Source: a virus. Taken from it: DNA of 34,890 bases. Positions 1 to 8,230 of the stretch are shown piece by piece. Position numbers and translations under genes: made by a program. The notes under the pieces are model-generated. The model was given only the letters and a program-made list of their open reading frames with translations, did no database searches and was not told the origin of the DNA. The stretch is from the IMG/VR virus record IMGVR_UViG_3300045051_000854, positions 1-34,890 of that record, one strand, 5' to 3'. How positions within the stretch are numbered: position 1 is the stretch's first letter; every line of letters begins with the position of its first letter.

Positions 1-127
1 TCGAGGAGGTGGGTGATGGCCGAGTTCGTCGAGAAGGTCCGCTATGAGGCCGACATCAGCGATCTGAAGCGCAAGCTCGGCGAGATCGAGGGCGCCACCG
101 AAGCGGTCGGTGACACCACCCAGTCGA
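1..127. repeat. Left copy of 127-bp terminal direct repeat
   Basis: Bases 1-127 are identical to bases 34764-34890. The repeat covers the last bases of the tail chaperone frameshift gene and the first 37 codons of the tape measure gene, so it cuts through genes rather than marking a phage end. A length of exactly 127 is a common maximum assembly k-mer. The simplest reading is a circular assembly graph, from a circular or circularly permuted genome of 34,763 bp. Confidence 0.95.
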
Positions 128-1866
128 CGGCCGGCAAGGCCGGCCGCAACTACGGGTCGATGGCCAAGAGCGCCGGCCTGTGGGGCGTCGCGATCGGCGC
201 GACTGCGTTGGCGGTCGGGTCGAAGCTGCTCGATCAGGGTGCGTCGCTCGACGCGCTCGGCAAGAAGTCGGCGACCGTCTTCGAGGGTTCGCTCGGATCG
301 GTCCAGGCGTGGGCGAAGGAGAACGCCAGCGCGCTGGGCATGACCCGCGATCAGCTGACCGGCACCGCCGCAGGGGTCGCCGACCTCTTGAAGCCGATGG
401 GGTTCACGGCCGGCCAGGCCGCGGGCATGTCGACCGAGCTGATCAACCTGTCCGGTGCGTTGTCGGCGTGGACAGGTGGCGCACGGTCCGCCGGTGAGGT
501 GTCGGACATCCTCACCAAGGCTTACCTCGGTGAGCGCGACGGGCTCAAGGAGCTCGGCATCTCGATCAGCGAAGCTGACGTGTCCCGCCGGCTCGCCGAG
601 AAGGGCCAGACTGACTTGACCGGCGCCGCGCTCGAGCAGGCCAAGGCGCTCGCCACCCAGGAGCTGATCTTCGAGAAGTCGACCGACGCCCAGAAGGCGT
701 GGGCCGACGGGTCGATGGACGGCATCAAGGCCCAGAACAAGGCGAAGGCCGCGGTCGGTCAGCTCGGTGAGACGGTCGCCAAGGGTCTCTATCCGGCGTT
801 GGCGTCGCTACTTCCGGTGGTGCAGCGGGTCGCCCAGTGGATGGCCGACAGCCTGCCGGGAGCGATGAAGACCGCCAAGTCGGTCCTCGATGGGGTGACG
901 GGCGCGTTCGGGTGGCTGCGCGACAACATGAACATCGTCGGCCCAGTGCTGATCGGTGTCGGCGCCGCGGTCCTGGCCGTCGTCGTGCCAGCCTTCGTCG
1001 GGTGGGCGGTCGCCGCCGGCGCTGCCGCCGTCGCGACGATCGCCGCAGCCGCGCCGTTCATCGCGATCGGCGCTGCGATCGCCGCGGTGGCCGCCGGGTT
1101 CGTGTGGGCCTACCAGAACGTCGACTGGTTCCGCACCAGCGTCGATGCGGTGGCCTCGTTCCTCAAGAACACCGTCTGGCCGATCGTCAAGACCGTGTTC
1201 GAGGGCATCGCCAATGCGGTCGCCGTCGCGGTACGTGTAGCCGGCGACTGGATCGGCAAGCTGCGTGACACTTTCTCTGCGGTGTGGGGCACGATCCGCT
1301 CGACCGTCGAGGGCGCAGTGAACGCCGTCGTCGGGTTCGTCACCGGCATCGCCGGGCGTGTGTCCGGTTCAGCGTCGGCGGCGTTCGACACGTTGAAGTC
1401 GGCCATCACCGGCGCCCGTGACTGGGTGTCGGGTCGGGTCGAGAACATCGTCGGGTTCTTCTCCGGTCTGCCCGGTCGGTTGCGCGACGCCCTCGCCGGG
1501 CTGGCGACGATCATCACCACCCCCTACCGGCTGGCGTTCAACGGGATCGCGAACCTCTGGAACAACACTGTCGGCAAGCTCAGCTTCACCGTGCCGTCGT
1601 GGATCCCAGGCATCGGTGGGAAAGGCTGGGACGTCCCGAACATCCCCACGTTCCACAACGGCGGCACCATCATGGGCCTGCGGGGCCAGGAGGTCCCGAT
1701 CCTCGCGCTCGCCGGCGAAACGGTCCGCACCCGCGCACAGGAGCAAGGGCTGCAACGGCAGCTGGTCGGATCCTCGTCAAACACGACGATCATCCAGCAG
1801 ATGACCGTCGTCACCAACGACGCACCCCGACGGTTCTTCGACGAGGGCAAGTGGAGGGTGGCCTGA
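16..1866 (+). CDS. Tail tape measure protein
   Basis: 616 residues. The N-terminal part is helical and rich in Ala, Lys, Gly and Glu. Around residues 310-370 lies a long hydrophobic Ala/Val/Ile stretch, as in tape measure proteins that also help DNA cross the membrane. The C-terminal part contains amphipathic helices and ends near the baseplate genes. The gene directly follows the G/GT chaperone pair, as is usual in siphoviruses. ATG 16 is chosen over GTG 13 because its A overlaps the TGA of the frameshifted chaperone. By the usual rule of about 0.15 nm per residue, the tail would be roughly 90 nm, an inference. The start codon is present again at 34779 in the terminal repeat. Confidence 0.92.
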   Translation: MAEFVEKVRYEADISDLKRKLGEIEGATEAVGDTTQSTAGKAGRNYGSMAKSAGLWGVAIGATALAVGSKLLDQGASLDALGKKSATVFEGSLGSVQAWAKENASALGMTRDQLTGTAAGVADLLKPMGFTAGQAAGMSTELINLSGALSAWTGGARSAGEVSDILTKAYLGERDGLKELGISISEADVSRRLAEKGQTDLTGAALEQAKALATQELIFEKSTDAQKAWADGSMDGIKAQNKAKAAVGQLGETVAKGLYPALASLLPVVQRVAQWMADSLPGAMKTAKSVLDGVTGAFGWLRDNMNIVGPVLIGVGAAVLAVVVPAFVGWAVAAGAAAVATIAAAAPFIAIGAAIAAVAAGFVWAYQNVDWFRTSVDAVASFLKNTVWPIVKTVFEGIANAVAVAVRVAGDWIGKLRDTFSAVWGTIRSTVEGAVNAVVGFVTGIAGRVSGSASAAFDTLKSAITGARDWVSGRVENIVGFFSGLPGRLRDALAGLATIITTPYRLAFNGIANLWNNTVGKLSFTVPSWIPGIGGKGWDVPNIPTFHNGGTIMGLRGQEVPILALAGETVRTRAQEQGLQRQLVGSSSNTTIIQQMTVVTNDAPRRFFDEGKWRVA

Positions 1867-1867
1867 G

Positions 1868-2710
1868 ATGCCGGCAGGTGACCTGATCACACTGCCTTGG
1901 CAGGCCGAGCTCAACGGGGTGCTGATGGGTCCGAACACGGCGTTCGTCCTGCGTGGTTTCGAGCCATGGACTGCTCCCGTTGTCCGCAACGTCGACATCG
2001 CCCGAGCGCAGCAGCACGGCCTGTTCCCTGGCCGCGACTATCTCGGTGAACGGCTGGTGACCGCTGACATCGCGATCCGCGCTGCGACCGACGCACTCGA
2101 GCAGGCGGCACGCCGGCAACTGGCGGGGGCCTTCGTGCCGCCAGCGGGTGGGCTCGCAGAGTTGGTCTGGATGGAGGACGACGGTGTCCGGTATCGGCTG
2201 GTCGGGAAGCCACGGATGGCGGACTCGAGGGTTGTGTCGTTGCTGCCGACCGAGGCGCGTTTCATCGCGACCGATCCGCGCATCTATGCCGCCACCCTCA
2301 CCAGCCTGTCGACCGGCCTGTCGGCCGGGTCCGGTGGTGTCACGTTCCCGGTCGTGCCGCCGTTCGTGTTCGGCTCGGCCGGCGCCGGGTCATCGATCGC
2401 GGCGACGAACGCTGGCACCTTCCAGACCCCCTACGTGATCACGTTCACCGGTCCGCTCGTCGCGCCGGTGCTCGTACATCAGGGGCAGGGGCGGCGGCTC
2501 GAGTTCACCGGGACGCTCGCCGCCGGCGAAACCCTGGTCGTCGACTCGGACGCTCGCACCGTGCTGCTCAACGGGACGGCGTCGCGGTACTCGTGGCTGA
2601 CGTCGTTGTCGCAGTGGTTCACCCTCGAGCCGGGCGCGAACCCGCTGCAGTTCGGCGCAGGGTCCGGGTCTGGGACCTGCCAGATCGTCTACCGCTCCGC
2701 CTGGATCTAG
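1868..2710 (+). CDS. Distal tail (Dit-like) minor tail protein
   Basis: 280 residues, starting one base after the tape measure stop. The N-terminal half (LPWQAELNGVLMGP, then a GRDYLGER segment) reads like the beta-rich N-terminal domain of actinophage Dit-type proteins that form the hub under the tail tube. The C-terminal half, from about residue 150, is Gly/Thr/Val-rich and ends in a predicted beta sandwich. Position immediately after the tape measure gene fits a Dit role. The assignment rests on order and composition more than on a diagnostic motif; it could be another baseplate hub protein. Confidence 0.7.
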   Translation: MPAGDLITLPWQAELNGVLMGPNTAFVLRGFEPWTAPVVRNVDIARAQQHGLFPGRDYLGERLVTADIAIRAATDALEQAARRQLAGAFVPPAGGLAELVWMEDDGVRYRLVGKPRMADSRVVSLLPTEARFIATDPRIYAATLTSLSTGLSAGSGGVTFPVVPPFVFGSAGAGSSIAATNAGTFQTPYVITFTGPLVAPVLVHQGQGRRLEFTGTLAAGETLVVDSDARTVLLNGTASRYSWLTSLSQWFTLEPGANPLQFGAGSGSGTCQIVYRSAWI

Positions 2711-2718
2711 GAGGTCCG

Positions 2719-3672
2719 ATGCCTGTTCGCACTCAGCCCTGGGTCATTCAAGGGTTGTCGACACCCGCCGAGGCGGCCCGCGACGTGCTCGCCGCGATGC
2801 TCGGCGCCCCGCTCGTCGCCGAGACCCCCAGCGCGACCCTGACCGCCGGCGGTGCGCACGGTGTCGTGCTGGCGACCGACTTCGCAGTCACCCAGAACGG
2901 AACCCCGAACATGAGCGTCAACGTCGCCGCCGGGCGTGCGTTCGTCCGGGCGACCGTGACCGAGTCGCTGACCGCCGGTGTGTACTCGGCGTTCAACGAT
3001 GGGACGGTGAACCTGGCGATCGCCGCCGCCGACCCGACGAACCCTCGACGGGATCTCGTCTGCCTGCAGACCCGCGATTCGAACTACGCGACTGGTGGCG
3101 GCGCGACCGACGCCCGGCTGTTCGTCATCACCGGCACGCCCGCGGCGTCACCGTCCGATCCGACGATCCCAGCGAACTGTCTCGTCCTGGCCCGGGTCGC
3201 GGTCGCTGCCGCGGCGGCGTCGATCGTGAACGCCAACATCACCGACCTTCGGCCCCGTGCCCGGGTCGCGTGGAACACGTCGTGGGGCACCATCGCATAC
3301 GCGCAGACGACCACAGCCCAGGGAAGCATCACGGCCATCACGGATCTGACCGGCCTGTCGGTGCAGTTCACTGCGCTTGCAACCCGCCGGTACCGGACCC
3401 GCGTGTTCTTGATTGCCAGCAGCTCCGTCAACGGCGACACCGCCACGATGACGATCACCGATGGCAGCAACGTACAGGTTCAGGGTGGGACACTGGCCAT
3501 GAACTCCTCCGCGTTCCAGCCGTTCGTGCTCGAGCTGATCGAGTCGGGCCTGTCAGGCACGATCACCCGCAAGGCGAGGATGGCTCGCAACAGCGGGACC
3601 GGCAACATCGCGACCGGTTCGGCTGCCGCGCAGGTGGCGTTCATCGTCGTCGAGGACATCGGGCCCGTCTGA
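2719..3672 (+). CDS. Minor tail / baseplate protein, possible receptor-binding part
   Basis: 317 residues. ATG 2719 has a strong AGGAGG ribosome site just upstream (2709-2714); more upstream in-frame starts lie inside the previous gene. The first 80 residues are Ala-rich and partly helical. The rest is rich in Thr, Val, Ala and Asn, typical of beta-structured tail-tip proteins. The NPRRDLVCLQTRD segment resembles the conserved core of actinophage tail-tip proteins. Residues about 230-317 could be the surface-exposed, receptor-contacting half. No enzymatic motif is seen. Confidence 0.65.
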   Translation: MPVRTQPWVIQGLSTPAEAARDVLAAMLGAPLVAETPSATLTAGGAHGVVLATDFAVTQNGTPNMSVNVAAGRAFVRATVTESLTAGVYSAFNDGTVNLAIAAADPTNPRRDLVCLQTRDSNYATGGGATDARLFVITGTPAASPSDPTIPANCLVLARVAVAAAAASIVNANITDLRPRARVAWNTSWGTIAYAQTTTAQGSITAITDLTGLSVQFTALATRRYRTRVFLIASSSVNGDTATMTITDGSNVQVQGGTLAMNSSAFQPFVLELIESGLSGTITRKARMARNSGTGNIATGSAAAQVAFIVVEDIGPV

Positions 3673-3675
3673 TCG

Positions 3676-4749
3676 ATGGCGGTCTACCGGTACTTCGCTC
3701 ACGACCTGCGCACGAACGCCGCGCTGGCCGAGCTCCCACTCTCGTCGCTCACGTACACCGAGACCCTCAACGGGCCCGGGTCGTGGTCGGCGACGTGTCC
3801 GCTGCTCGGCAACGCCGTGCTGTTGAACGCCGCGACGGAACCGGAACGCACCGCGATCTACATCGAACGCGACGGCGCGATCGTCGGCGGTGGGATCGTG
3901 TGGACCCGCACCAGGAGTATGGATCAGCCGATGACGCTCGGCGGTGCGGGCTGGTGGTCGTTCTTCAAGCGGCAGAACCTGCGCTCGACGCTCACGTTCG
4001 CCGCTACCGATCAGCTGCTGATCGCCCGGACCCTGATCAACACCGCCCAGGCGCAGCCGGGCGCGAACATCGGGGTCACGGTCGGCGCTGAGGTGTCCGG
4101 CATCGCCCGTGATCGGGTCTACAACAGCTTCGAGTGCAAGCAGATCGCCGAGGCGGTCGAGCAGCTCGCCGACGTGCAGACCGGGTTCGACTTCGCGATC
4201 GACACCACCCAGGCCCGCGGCAAGGTCCTCGCGTTGAGCTACCCGCGCCGTGGCCGGATCTCCGGCAGCACCGGGATCGTGTTCGAGACCGGGAAGAACC
4301 TGATCGGCTACACCGCCACCCAGGACGGCACCCGGTCGGCTCGGACGTTCACCGCGATCGGCGCCGGCGACGGTGTCGACATGCTGATCGCGACGAACAC
4401 GCGCACCGACCTGCTCGACGCCGGGTTCCCGCTCACGAGTGACACCGGGTCGTTCAAGGATGTGATCGTGCAGGCGACCCTCGACGGGCACGCCCTCGCA
4501 GGTGTGAACGCTCGGGCGGTGACCCCGACGTTCTGGTCGATCGTCGTCGATCCTGATGACCCCGACGGTGGGATCAAGTCGTTCATCACCGGCGACGACG
4601 CGGTGCTGCGCATCGGCGACGACGTCAACTTCCCCCGCCAGGCCGACGGCAGTCCCGGCTATGAACGCGCGCACCGCATCCTCGAATGGTCGCTGAACGT
4701 CCCCGAGAGCGGCAAAGACACCCTCGGCGTCACTCTCGGCACGATCTGA
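3676..4749 (+). CDS. Minor tail protein, Gp37-like hub
   Basis: 357 residues, starting 3 bases after the previous stop. The N-terminal motif LTYTETLNGPGSWSA, followed by repeated short beta strands and a late VDPDDPDGG segment, resembles the ReqiPepy6 Gp37-like family of actinophage tail proteins (structural relatives of gp27/Tal hubs). Its place after Dit and before the side-tail proteins fits a baseplate hub that contacts the cell surface. No peptidase or lysozyme motif is visible. Confidence 0.72.
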   Translation: MAVYRYFAHDLRTNAALAELPLSSLTYTETLNGPGSWSATCPLLGNAVLLNAATEPERTAIYIERDGAIVGGGIVWTRTRSMDQPMTLGGAGWWSFFKRQNLRSTLTFAATDQLLIARTLINTAQAQPGANIGVTVGAEVSGIARDRVYNSFECKQIAEAVEQLADVQTGFDFAIDTTQARGKVLALSYPRRGRISGSTGIVFETGKNLIGYTATQDGTRSARTFTAIGAGDGVDMLIATNTRTDLLDAGFPLTSDTGSFKDVIVQATLDGHALAGVNARAVTPTFWSIVVDPDDPDGGIKSFITGDDAVLRIGDDVNFPRQADGSPGYERAHRILEWSLNVPESGKDTLGVTLGTI

Positions 4750-4768
4750 GCAGGAAGGGACCGGCCTG

Positions 4769-5338
4769 ATGCCCGAAGTGCTGCAACCCGACCAGCTGGC
4801 CGCCGCCCTCGCCGACTTCGATCGACGGCTCCGCAACATCGAGACCTCGACCCGTGTCGGTCTCGGCGGTGTGCGCACCAGCTGGTCCGCGTCGATCGGC
4901 ACGACGGCCACCTACGGCGCCTGGGAGACGTCGGGCGGCGGGCTTGCCACCCACCGCCGTGACAATCAGGCGGGGACGTTCGCCGGTTACCCGTTCATCT
5001 CGATGACCACACCGAGCCGGGTGCTCGCGATCATCAGCGGCACCGTCGCCGACGTCGGCGCGAGCCCGTTCCGCGCGAATCAGGGGACGCTCGGCCTGTC
5101 GATCGATGGGGCCGCCATCGGCGGCGGAACAGTGACGGTGCCGTTCCTCGGTGGGATCGAGGCGAACAACGACGCCACATCAGGGACCGGCAGCATCGCC
5201 GCAGCCGTGACGCTCCCGCTCACCCCGGGCGTGCACACCTTTCAGATCGCCATGTTCTGGACGGCGACCGGCGGCGCCGGCGCCGCACCGTACATCACCA
5301 GCGCGAACCTCGTCATCATCCCCATCGCCGCCGCCTGA
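4769..5338 (+). CDS. Small minor tail protein
   Basis: 189 residues, with an AGGAAGGGA ribosome site upstream of ATG 4769. The first 35 residues form a probable helix or coiled coil (LAAALADFDRRLRNIE), a common trimerisation segment of tail fibres. The remaining residues are Gly/Thr/Ala-rich with alternating hydrophobics, consistent with a beta-sandwich tip domain. It is the last tail gene before the lysis region. It may be a tip or fibre protein; no specific ligand can be inferred. Confidence 0.6.
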   Translation: MPEVLQPDQLAAALADFDRRLRNIETSTRVGLGGVRTSWSASIGTTATYGAWETSGGGLATHRRDNQAGTFAGYPFISMTTPSRVLAIISGTVADVGASPFRANQGTLGLSIDGAAIGGGTVTVPFLGGIEANNDATSGTGSIAAAVTLPLTPGVHTFQIAMFWTATGGAGAAPYITSANLVIIPIAAA

Positions 5339-5380
5339 CCCCCCGGGTTGCGACCCCCCCACACCGCCCTGGGAGGCGAC

Positions 5381-5494
5381 ATGATCCGCACCATCACCCT
5401 GTGCGCCGCCGCGCTCGCCGCCGGCTGGGTCGCCGGGTTCGCCGCCGCGATCGGCTGGGCGGCCTGGGACGCGCACCGGACGGTCGACCCGTGA
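5381..5494 (+). CDS. Very small membrane protein
   Basis: 37 residues. ATG 5381 follows a GGGAGG ribosome site. Almost the whole protein is one hydrophobic helix (WVAGFAAAIGWAAW) preceded by an Arg and followed by a polar tail. It overlaps the next gene by GTGA. It may be a holin partner or an accessory lysis membrane protein given its place before the endolysin, but it could also be a fortuitous small frame. Confidence 0.5.
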   Translation: MIRTITLCAAALAAGWVAGFAAAIGWAAWDAHRTVDP

Positions 5495-5643
5495 GCGATC
5501 ACACGCCGTTCGACGACTTCGACGGGCCCGACGTTGACGACAGTGCCGAGCTCGCCGCCTACGCAGCCGACCTGGCCGCCGCGGTCGAAGCGTTCGGCCT
5601 GACCCCGCTCGAGCGCGGCGTCGAAGAGGGCGGCCGACGGTGA
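5491..5643 (+). CDS. Small acidic protein
   Basis: 50 residues, GTG start overlapping the stop of the preceding gene and ending with overlap into the endolysin gene. It is strongly acidic at the N-terminus (Asp-rich) with an Ala-rich helix after it. Not recognised. The two stop-start overlaps argue that it is translated as part of the tail-lysis operon. Confidence 0.55.
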   Translation: MSDHTPFDDFDGPDVDDSAELAAYAADLAAAVEAFGLTPLERGVEEGGRR

Positions 5644-6656
5644 GCTACTTCTGGGCGCGGTGGCTGCCGGATGCGCTGCAGTCCGACCCGTTCGTCGCGG
5701 ACCGCCTGGTGGTCCTCGACGGGTGGGAGAACCGTGGTCGGCCGCCGTCGTCGACGATGTTCCTGCCGTCGGGGATCGTCGACCATCACACGGCGTGCAT
5801 GATCCGCGAAGGCCACGACCCCCAGTCCTGCATCAACGGGATCATCGCCGGCAACAGCGTCGCACCCGGCCCGATCTCGCAGCTGCTCGGCACGTTCACG
5901 CCGCCCGGGGTGCGATGGAATGGCAGCAACCCGGACCCGCGCATCGTGCTGATCGCTGCGGGCCGAGCGAACCACGCCGGGACCGGCATCTACCCGTGGG
6001 GCGCTCCCGGCGGGAACGGTTCGAGCATCGGTGTCGAGTGGTGCGGCCCGCCGGCGGGCGGGTGGCCCGATGTCGTGGTCGAGCTTCGCGCCCGGGTCGA
6101 CGCGGCGATTCTGCGGTGGAACGGCTGGTCGACCGATCAGCTGACCACGCACTGGGAGTACGCGACACCTCGTGGCCGCAAGATCGACCAGTCGGGTGCA
6201 CATCGTGACGAGCCGACGATCGGTCAGCTGCAGCCGTGGAACCCGGACCGCTGGCGCGCACGAGTAGCCAGTGTGCTCGCACCCCCACCGATCGAGATCC
6301 CACCACCGGAGGACGACGAAGTGACCGCACTCGCCAGACCAGCGCAAGCGCACGACACCCGCGAGACCCCGGCCGGGGTGCTCAAGGCCGGCGAGGTGCG
6401 CCGCATCCCGGTGTGGGTCGCGGACATCACCCAGGCCGAGCTGATCCTGACCGTGATCGGCCCACCGAACGCCGGCTACCTCACCGTGTGGGGCGAAGGC
6501 GCCGACCCGCCGAAGCCTGCGACGGTCGCCTACAACGGTGGGCCGCCCGACCGGGTGACCACCACCAGCACGCTCGTGGCCGTCCGTGAGCGGCAGGTGT
6601 ACGTCCGATCGACGCAGGCGTGCCATCTCGTCATCACCGTGGCGGGGGTTTCCTGA
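5640..6656 (+). CDS. Endolysin, N-acetylmuramoyl-L-alanine amidase with surface-binding domain
   Basis: 338 residues, GTG start overlapping the previous stop. Residues about 25-210 are an Amidase_2/PGRP-type domain that cuts the bond between muramic acid and the peptide stem. Visible key residues are VDHHT (H49/H50), NHAG (residues 111-114), IGVEW (E133), H171 and KID (K181, D183), matching the zinc-ligand and catalytic pattern of AmpD-like amidases. A Pro-rich linker at 215-226 leads to a C-terminal beta domain (about 228-338) with the pattern LTV, GYLTVWGEG, HLVITVAGVS. This is a fold widely seen in secreted proteins of Acidimicrobiia and other Actinobacteria. It probably anchors the enzyme to the cell envelope. 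No signal peptide, so export depends on the holin. Confidence 0.88.
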   Translation: MSYFWARWLPDALQSDPFVADRLVVLDGWENRGRPPSSTMFLPSGIVDHHTACMIREGHDPQSCINGIIAGNSVAPGPISQLLGTFTPPGVRWNGSNPDPRIVLIAAGRANHAGTGIYPWGAPGGNGSSIGVEWCGPPAGGWPDVVVELRARVDAAILRWNGWSTDQLTTHWEYATPRGRKIDQSGAHRDEPTIGQLQPWNPDRWRARVASVLAPPPIEIPPPEDDEVTALARPAQAHDTRETPAGVLKAGEVRRIPVWVADITQAELILTVIGPPNAGYLTVWGEGADPPKPATVAYNGGPPDRVTTTSTLVAVRERQVYVRSTQACHLVITVAGVS

Positions 6657-6658
6657 CG

Positions 6659-6979
6659 ATGAGAGCGAGCCTCCGCACGGTCGCCGAGCCCGGCGTCACC
6701 TACCAGTCGCTGCTCTTCCGGTGCCCGGGCTGCGAGGAGTTCGGCGGCAGCGGCCACCACATGCTGCCCGTCAACTCCGCCGAGAAGTCGCCGTCGTGGG
6801 AGTGGAACGGCAGCCTCGACGCACCAACGCTGTCGCCGTCGATCCTCAGCCGCCGGCGACCCGAGCAGGTGTGCCATTCGTTCTTGCGCGACGGCGTGTT
6901 CGAGTTCCTCGGCGACTGCACGCACTCGCTCGTGGGTCAGAGCGTGCCGATGCCCGACCTCGAATGGGACCCGGCGTGA
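6659..6979 (+). CDS. DUF6527-like putative metal-binding protein
   Basis: 106 residues. ATG 6659 starts just after the endolysin stop. The pattern fits the DUF6527 family as I recall it: CPGC (22-25), GHHMLPV (H33, H34), SWEWNG, PTLSPSI, then CHSFLRDG (C72, H73) and a final FLGDCTHSLVGQ (C87, H89). Members occur in phages and in bacterial ubiquitin-like (Bub/Bil-type) operons, where they have been linked to ubiquitin-like protein processing. No ubiquitin-like, E1 or E2 gene is present here. Its location between endolysin and membrane protein suggests a lysis or late role, but the function is not known. Confidence 0.6.
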   Translation: MRASLRTVAEPGVTYQSLLFRCPGCEEFGGSGHHMLPVNSAEKSPSWEWNGSLDAPTLSPSILSRRRPEQVCHSFLRDGVFEFLGDCTHSLVGQSVPMPDLEWDPA

Positions 6980-7359
6980 TGCTCGCCGGCGCGTTCGGTG
7001 GCACGACGGTCGACGACACCGTGCTGCGCGGGCTCGCGCTCGTGATCGCTCTCGGTGGCGCGGCCGAGCTGCTGCGCCGCTTCATTCGCTGGTGCTGGCG
7101 GCTGGGCAAGAGCTGGGAACGGATCGACGTCGCCACCCGGCAGCTCGTGGCGAACGGTGGCGAGTCGGTCAAGGACAAGGTCAACACGATCGCCGCTCGC
7201 CAGCACACCGACCATCAGCTGATGCTCGAGGTGCAGCAAGACGTCCGCGAGCTCTCCCGTCGCGCCGACGTGCTGGAGCGTCGGCTTCACACCCTCAACG
7301 AAACCCAGGTCGTCGACGGTCAACGCCTCGACCACCTCGAACACAAGGAGTCAGCGTGA
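6979..7359 (+). CDS. Membrane protein with coiled coil, possible second holin
   Basis: 126 residues; ATG 6979 overlaps the preceding TGA. One hydrophobic segment (about residues 13-32, VLRGLALVIALGGAAELLRR) is followed by a basic, aromatic patch and a long helical region (about 45-124) with heptad-like Leu/Val spacing. This is the layout of DUF2746-type actinophage membrane proteins found beside endolysins. It may act as holin, antiholin or spanin-like partner. It overlaps the next gene by GTGA. Confidence 0.6.
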   Translation: MLAGAFGGTTVDDTVLRGLALVIALGGAAELLRRFIRWCWRLGKSWERIDVATRQLVANGGESVKDKVNTIAARQHTDHQLMLEVQQDVRELSRRADVLERRLHTLNETQVVDGQRLDHLEHKESA

Positions 7360-7583
7360 TCATCACTCGCGTTTTCTGGATCGACGCCGCCGAGCGGGCG
7401 ATCAAGACCGTCGCCCAGTCCGCGGTGGCTGCGATCGGTGTGGCCCAGACCCCGATCCTCGACATCGACGCCGGGGCGATCCTCGGTGTTGCTGCGACAG
7501 CCGGTCTGGTGTCGCTGCTCACGTCGATCGCTTCGGCCAGCCGGCGGAGCACGGTCTCGCCGGCGTCGCTGGTGAAGGACTGA
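7356..7583 (+). CDS. r1t-type holin
   Basis: 75 residues, GTG start overlapping the previous stop. The pattern FWIDAAERAIKTVAQS, then a first hydrophobic segment, ILDIDAGAILG and a second hydrophobic segment ending LLTSIASA, matches the phage r1t holin family closely. It would form pores in the inner membrane and release the endolysin at a set time. The polar C-terminal tail (SRRSTVSPASLVKD) is typical. It is the last gene of the late transcription unit, facing the minus-strand gene at 7588. Confidence 0.85.
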   Translation: MIITRVFWIDAAERAIKTVAQSAVAAIGVAQTPILDIDAGAILGVAATAGLVSLLTSIASASRRSTVSPASLVKD

Positions 7584-7587
7584 GCGC

Positions 7588-8085
7588 TCAGGCGCAGTCG
7601 TTGATCGTCGTCGCCTGAGGTTGGCTGAGGACTTCCTCGAGCGCCTTCGCGGCAGGTGAATCGCCCGTGGCCAAGGGGAACCCCGACGCATCAGCGGTGA
7701 CCTGATCCATCGATGCCGTCAGTCCGGTGACGGTGCCGCCCTCCTGGTCGACTGCCCAGGTGTACCGCCCACCCGGCCCTCGCCCTTGCACCACCGTGTT
7801 GTAGCCGCCTGTAGGGCTGGGCTCGATGGGCAGCTGGAACCACTCGTCGATCTCAATGCCGTCGCCGATGGTCCGCACGGCCTCGCTCACATCGTCACAC
7901 TGCTGCGTCTGGCTGGTCGTGCCTGGCGTCCCGGCTTCCGCAGGCTTGCTCGCTGCGTCGTCACCGCCGCCGCTGGCCGCTGCGATCGCAACCAAGGCGA
8001 GGACGATGGCGATCCACGCCCACGTCGGCAGTCGTAGGAACGTGCGCTTCCACCACGGCGACTTCGTGCTGCTCTGTTCGCTCAT
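7588..8085 (-). CDS. Membrane-anchored secreted protein beside attP (possible lysogenic conversion gene)
   Basis: 165 residues on the minus strand. The start is ATG at 8083-8085 (MSEQSSTKSPWWKR); a longer frame upstream is antisense of a tRNA fragment and is rejected. A basic N-terminus precedes one membrane segment (WAWIAIVLALVAIAAAS). After this comes a Gly/Asp/Thr-rich linker and an exported domain with two Cys (QQCDDV and the last NDCA) that could pair. A TAGGTT box sits 8 nt before the ATG (plus-strand 8094-8099), consistent with a short or absent leader. Position between holin and attP, opposite to the late genes, is typical of prophage-expressed cargo such as superinfection exclusion. 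Function not recognised. Confidence 0.75.
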   Translation of the reverse strand: MSEQSSTKSPWWKRTFLRLPTWAWIAIVLALVAIAAASGGGDDAASKPAEAGTPGTTSQTQQCDDVSEAVRTIGDGIEIDEWFQLPIEPSPTGGYNTVVQGRGPGGRYTWAVDQEGGTVTGLTASMDQVTADASGFPLATGDSPAAKALEEVLSQPQATTINDCA

Positions 8086-8119
8086 GGTGGCCGAACCTAT
8101 CCCGGACGACGCACCCGCA

Positions 8120-8137
8120 TGTGGCCAAAATGTGGCC
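8120..8137 (+). repeat. Left pair of TGTGGCC repeats (candidate integrase arm sites)
   Basis: Two copies of TGTGGCC at 8120-8126 and 8131-8137, spaced 11 bp start to start. The same paired pattern recurs on the other side of the attP core at 8327-8345. A weaker GGTGGCCGAAC copy lies at 8087-8097. Paired short repeats about one helical turn apart on both sides of a crossover site are what arm-type binding sites of tyrosine integrases look like. Binding is inferred. Confidence 0.6.
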
Positions 8138-8230
8138 GAACGTGAGCAGGGATGATGCGAAGTCCCTGGTGGTGGAGTGCCTGTGCGACACGTTGCGCCT
8201 GGTAGCGGGACTGCCGGTAAGAATCGCACT

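Noticed and set aside
3553-4911. Long minus-strand open frame (452 codons) opposite the Gp37-like gene
   Set aside because: Shadow frame with atypical composition; the plus gene is supported by pattern and by gene order.
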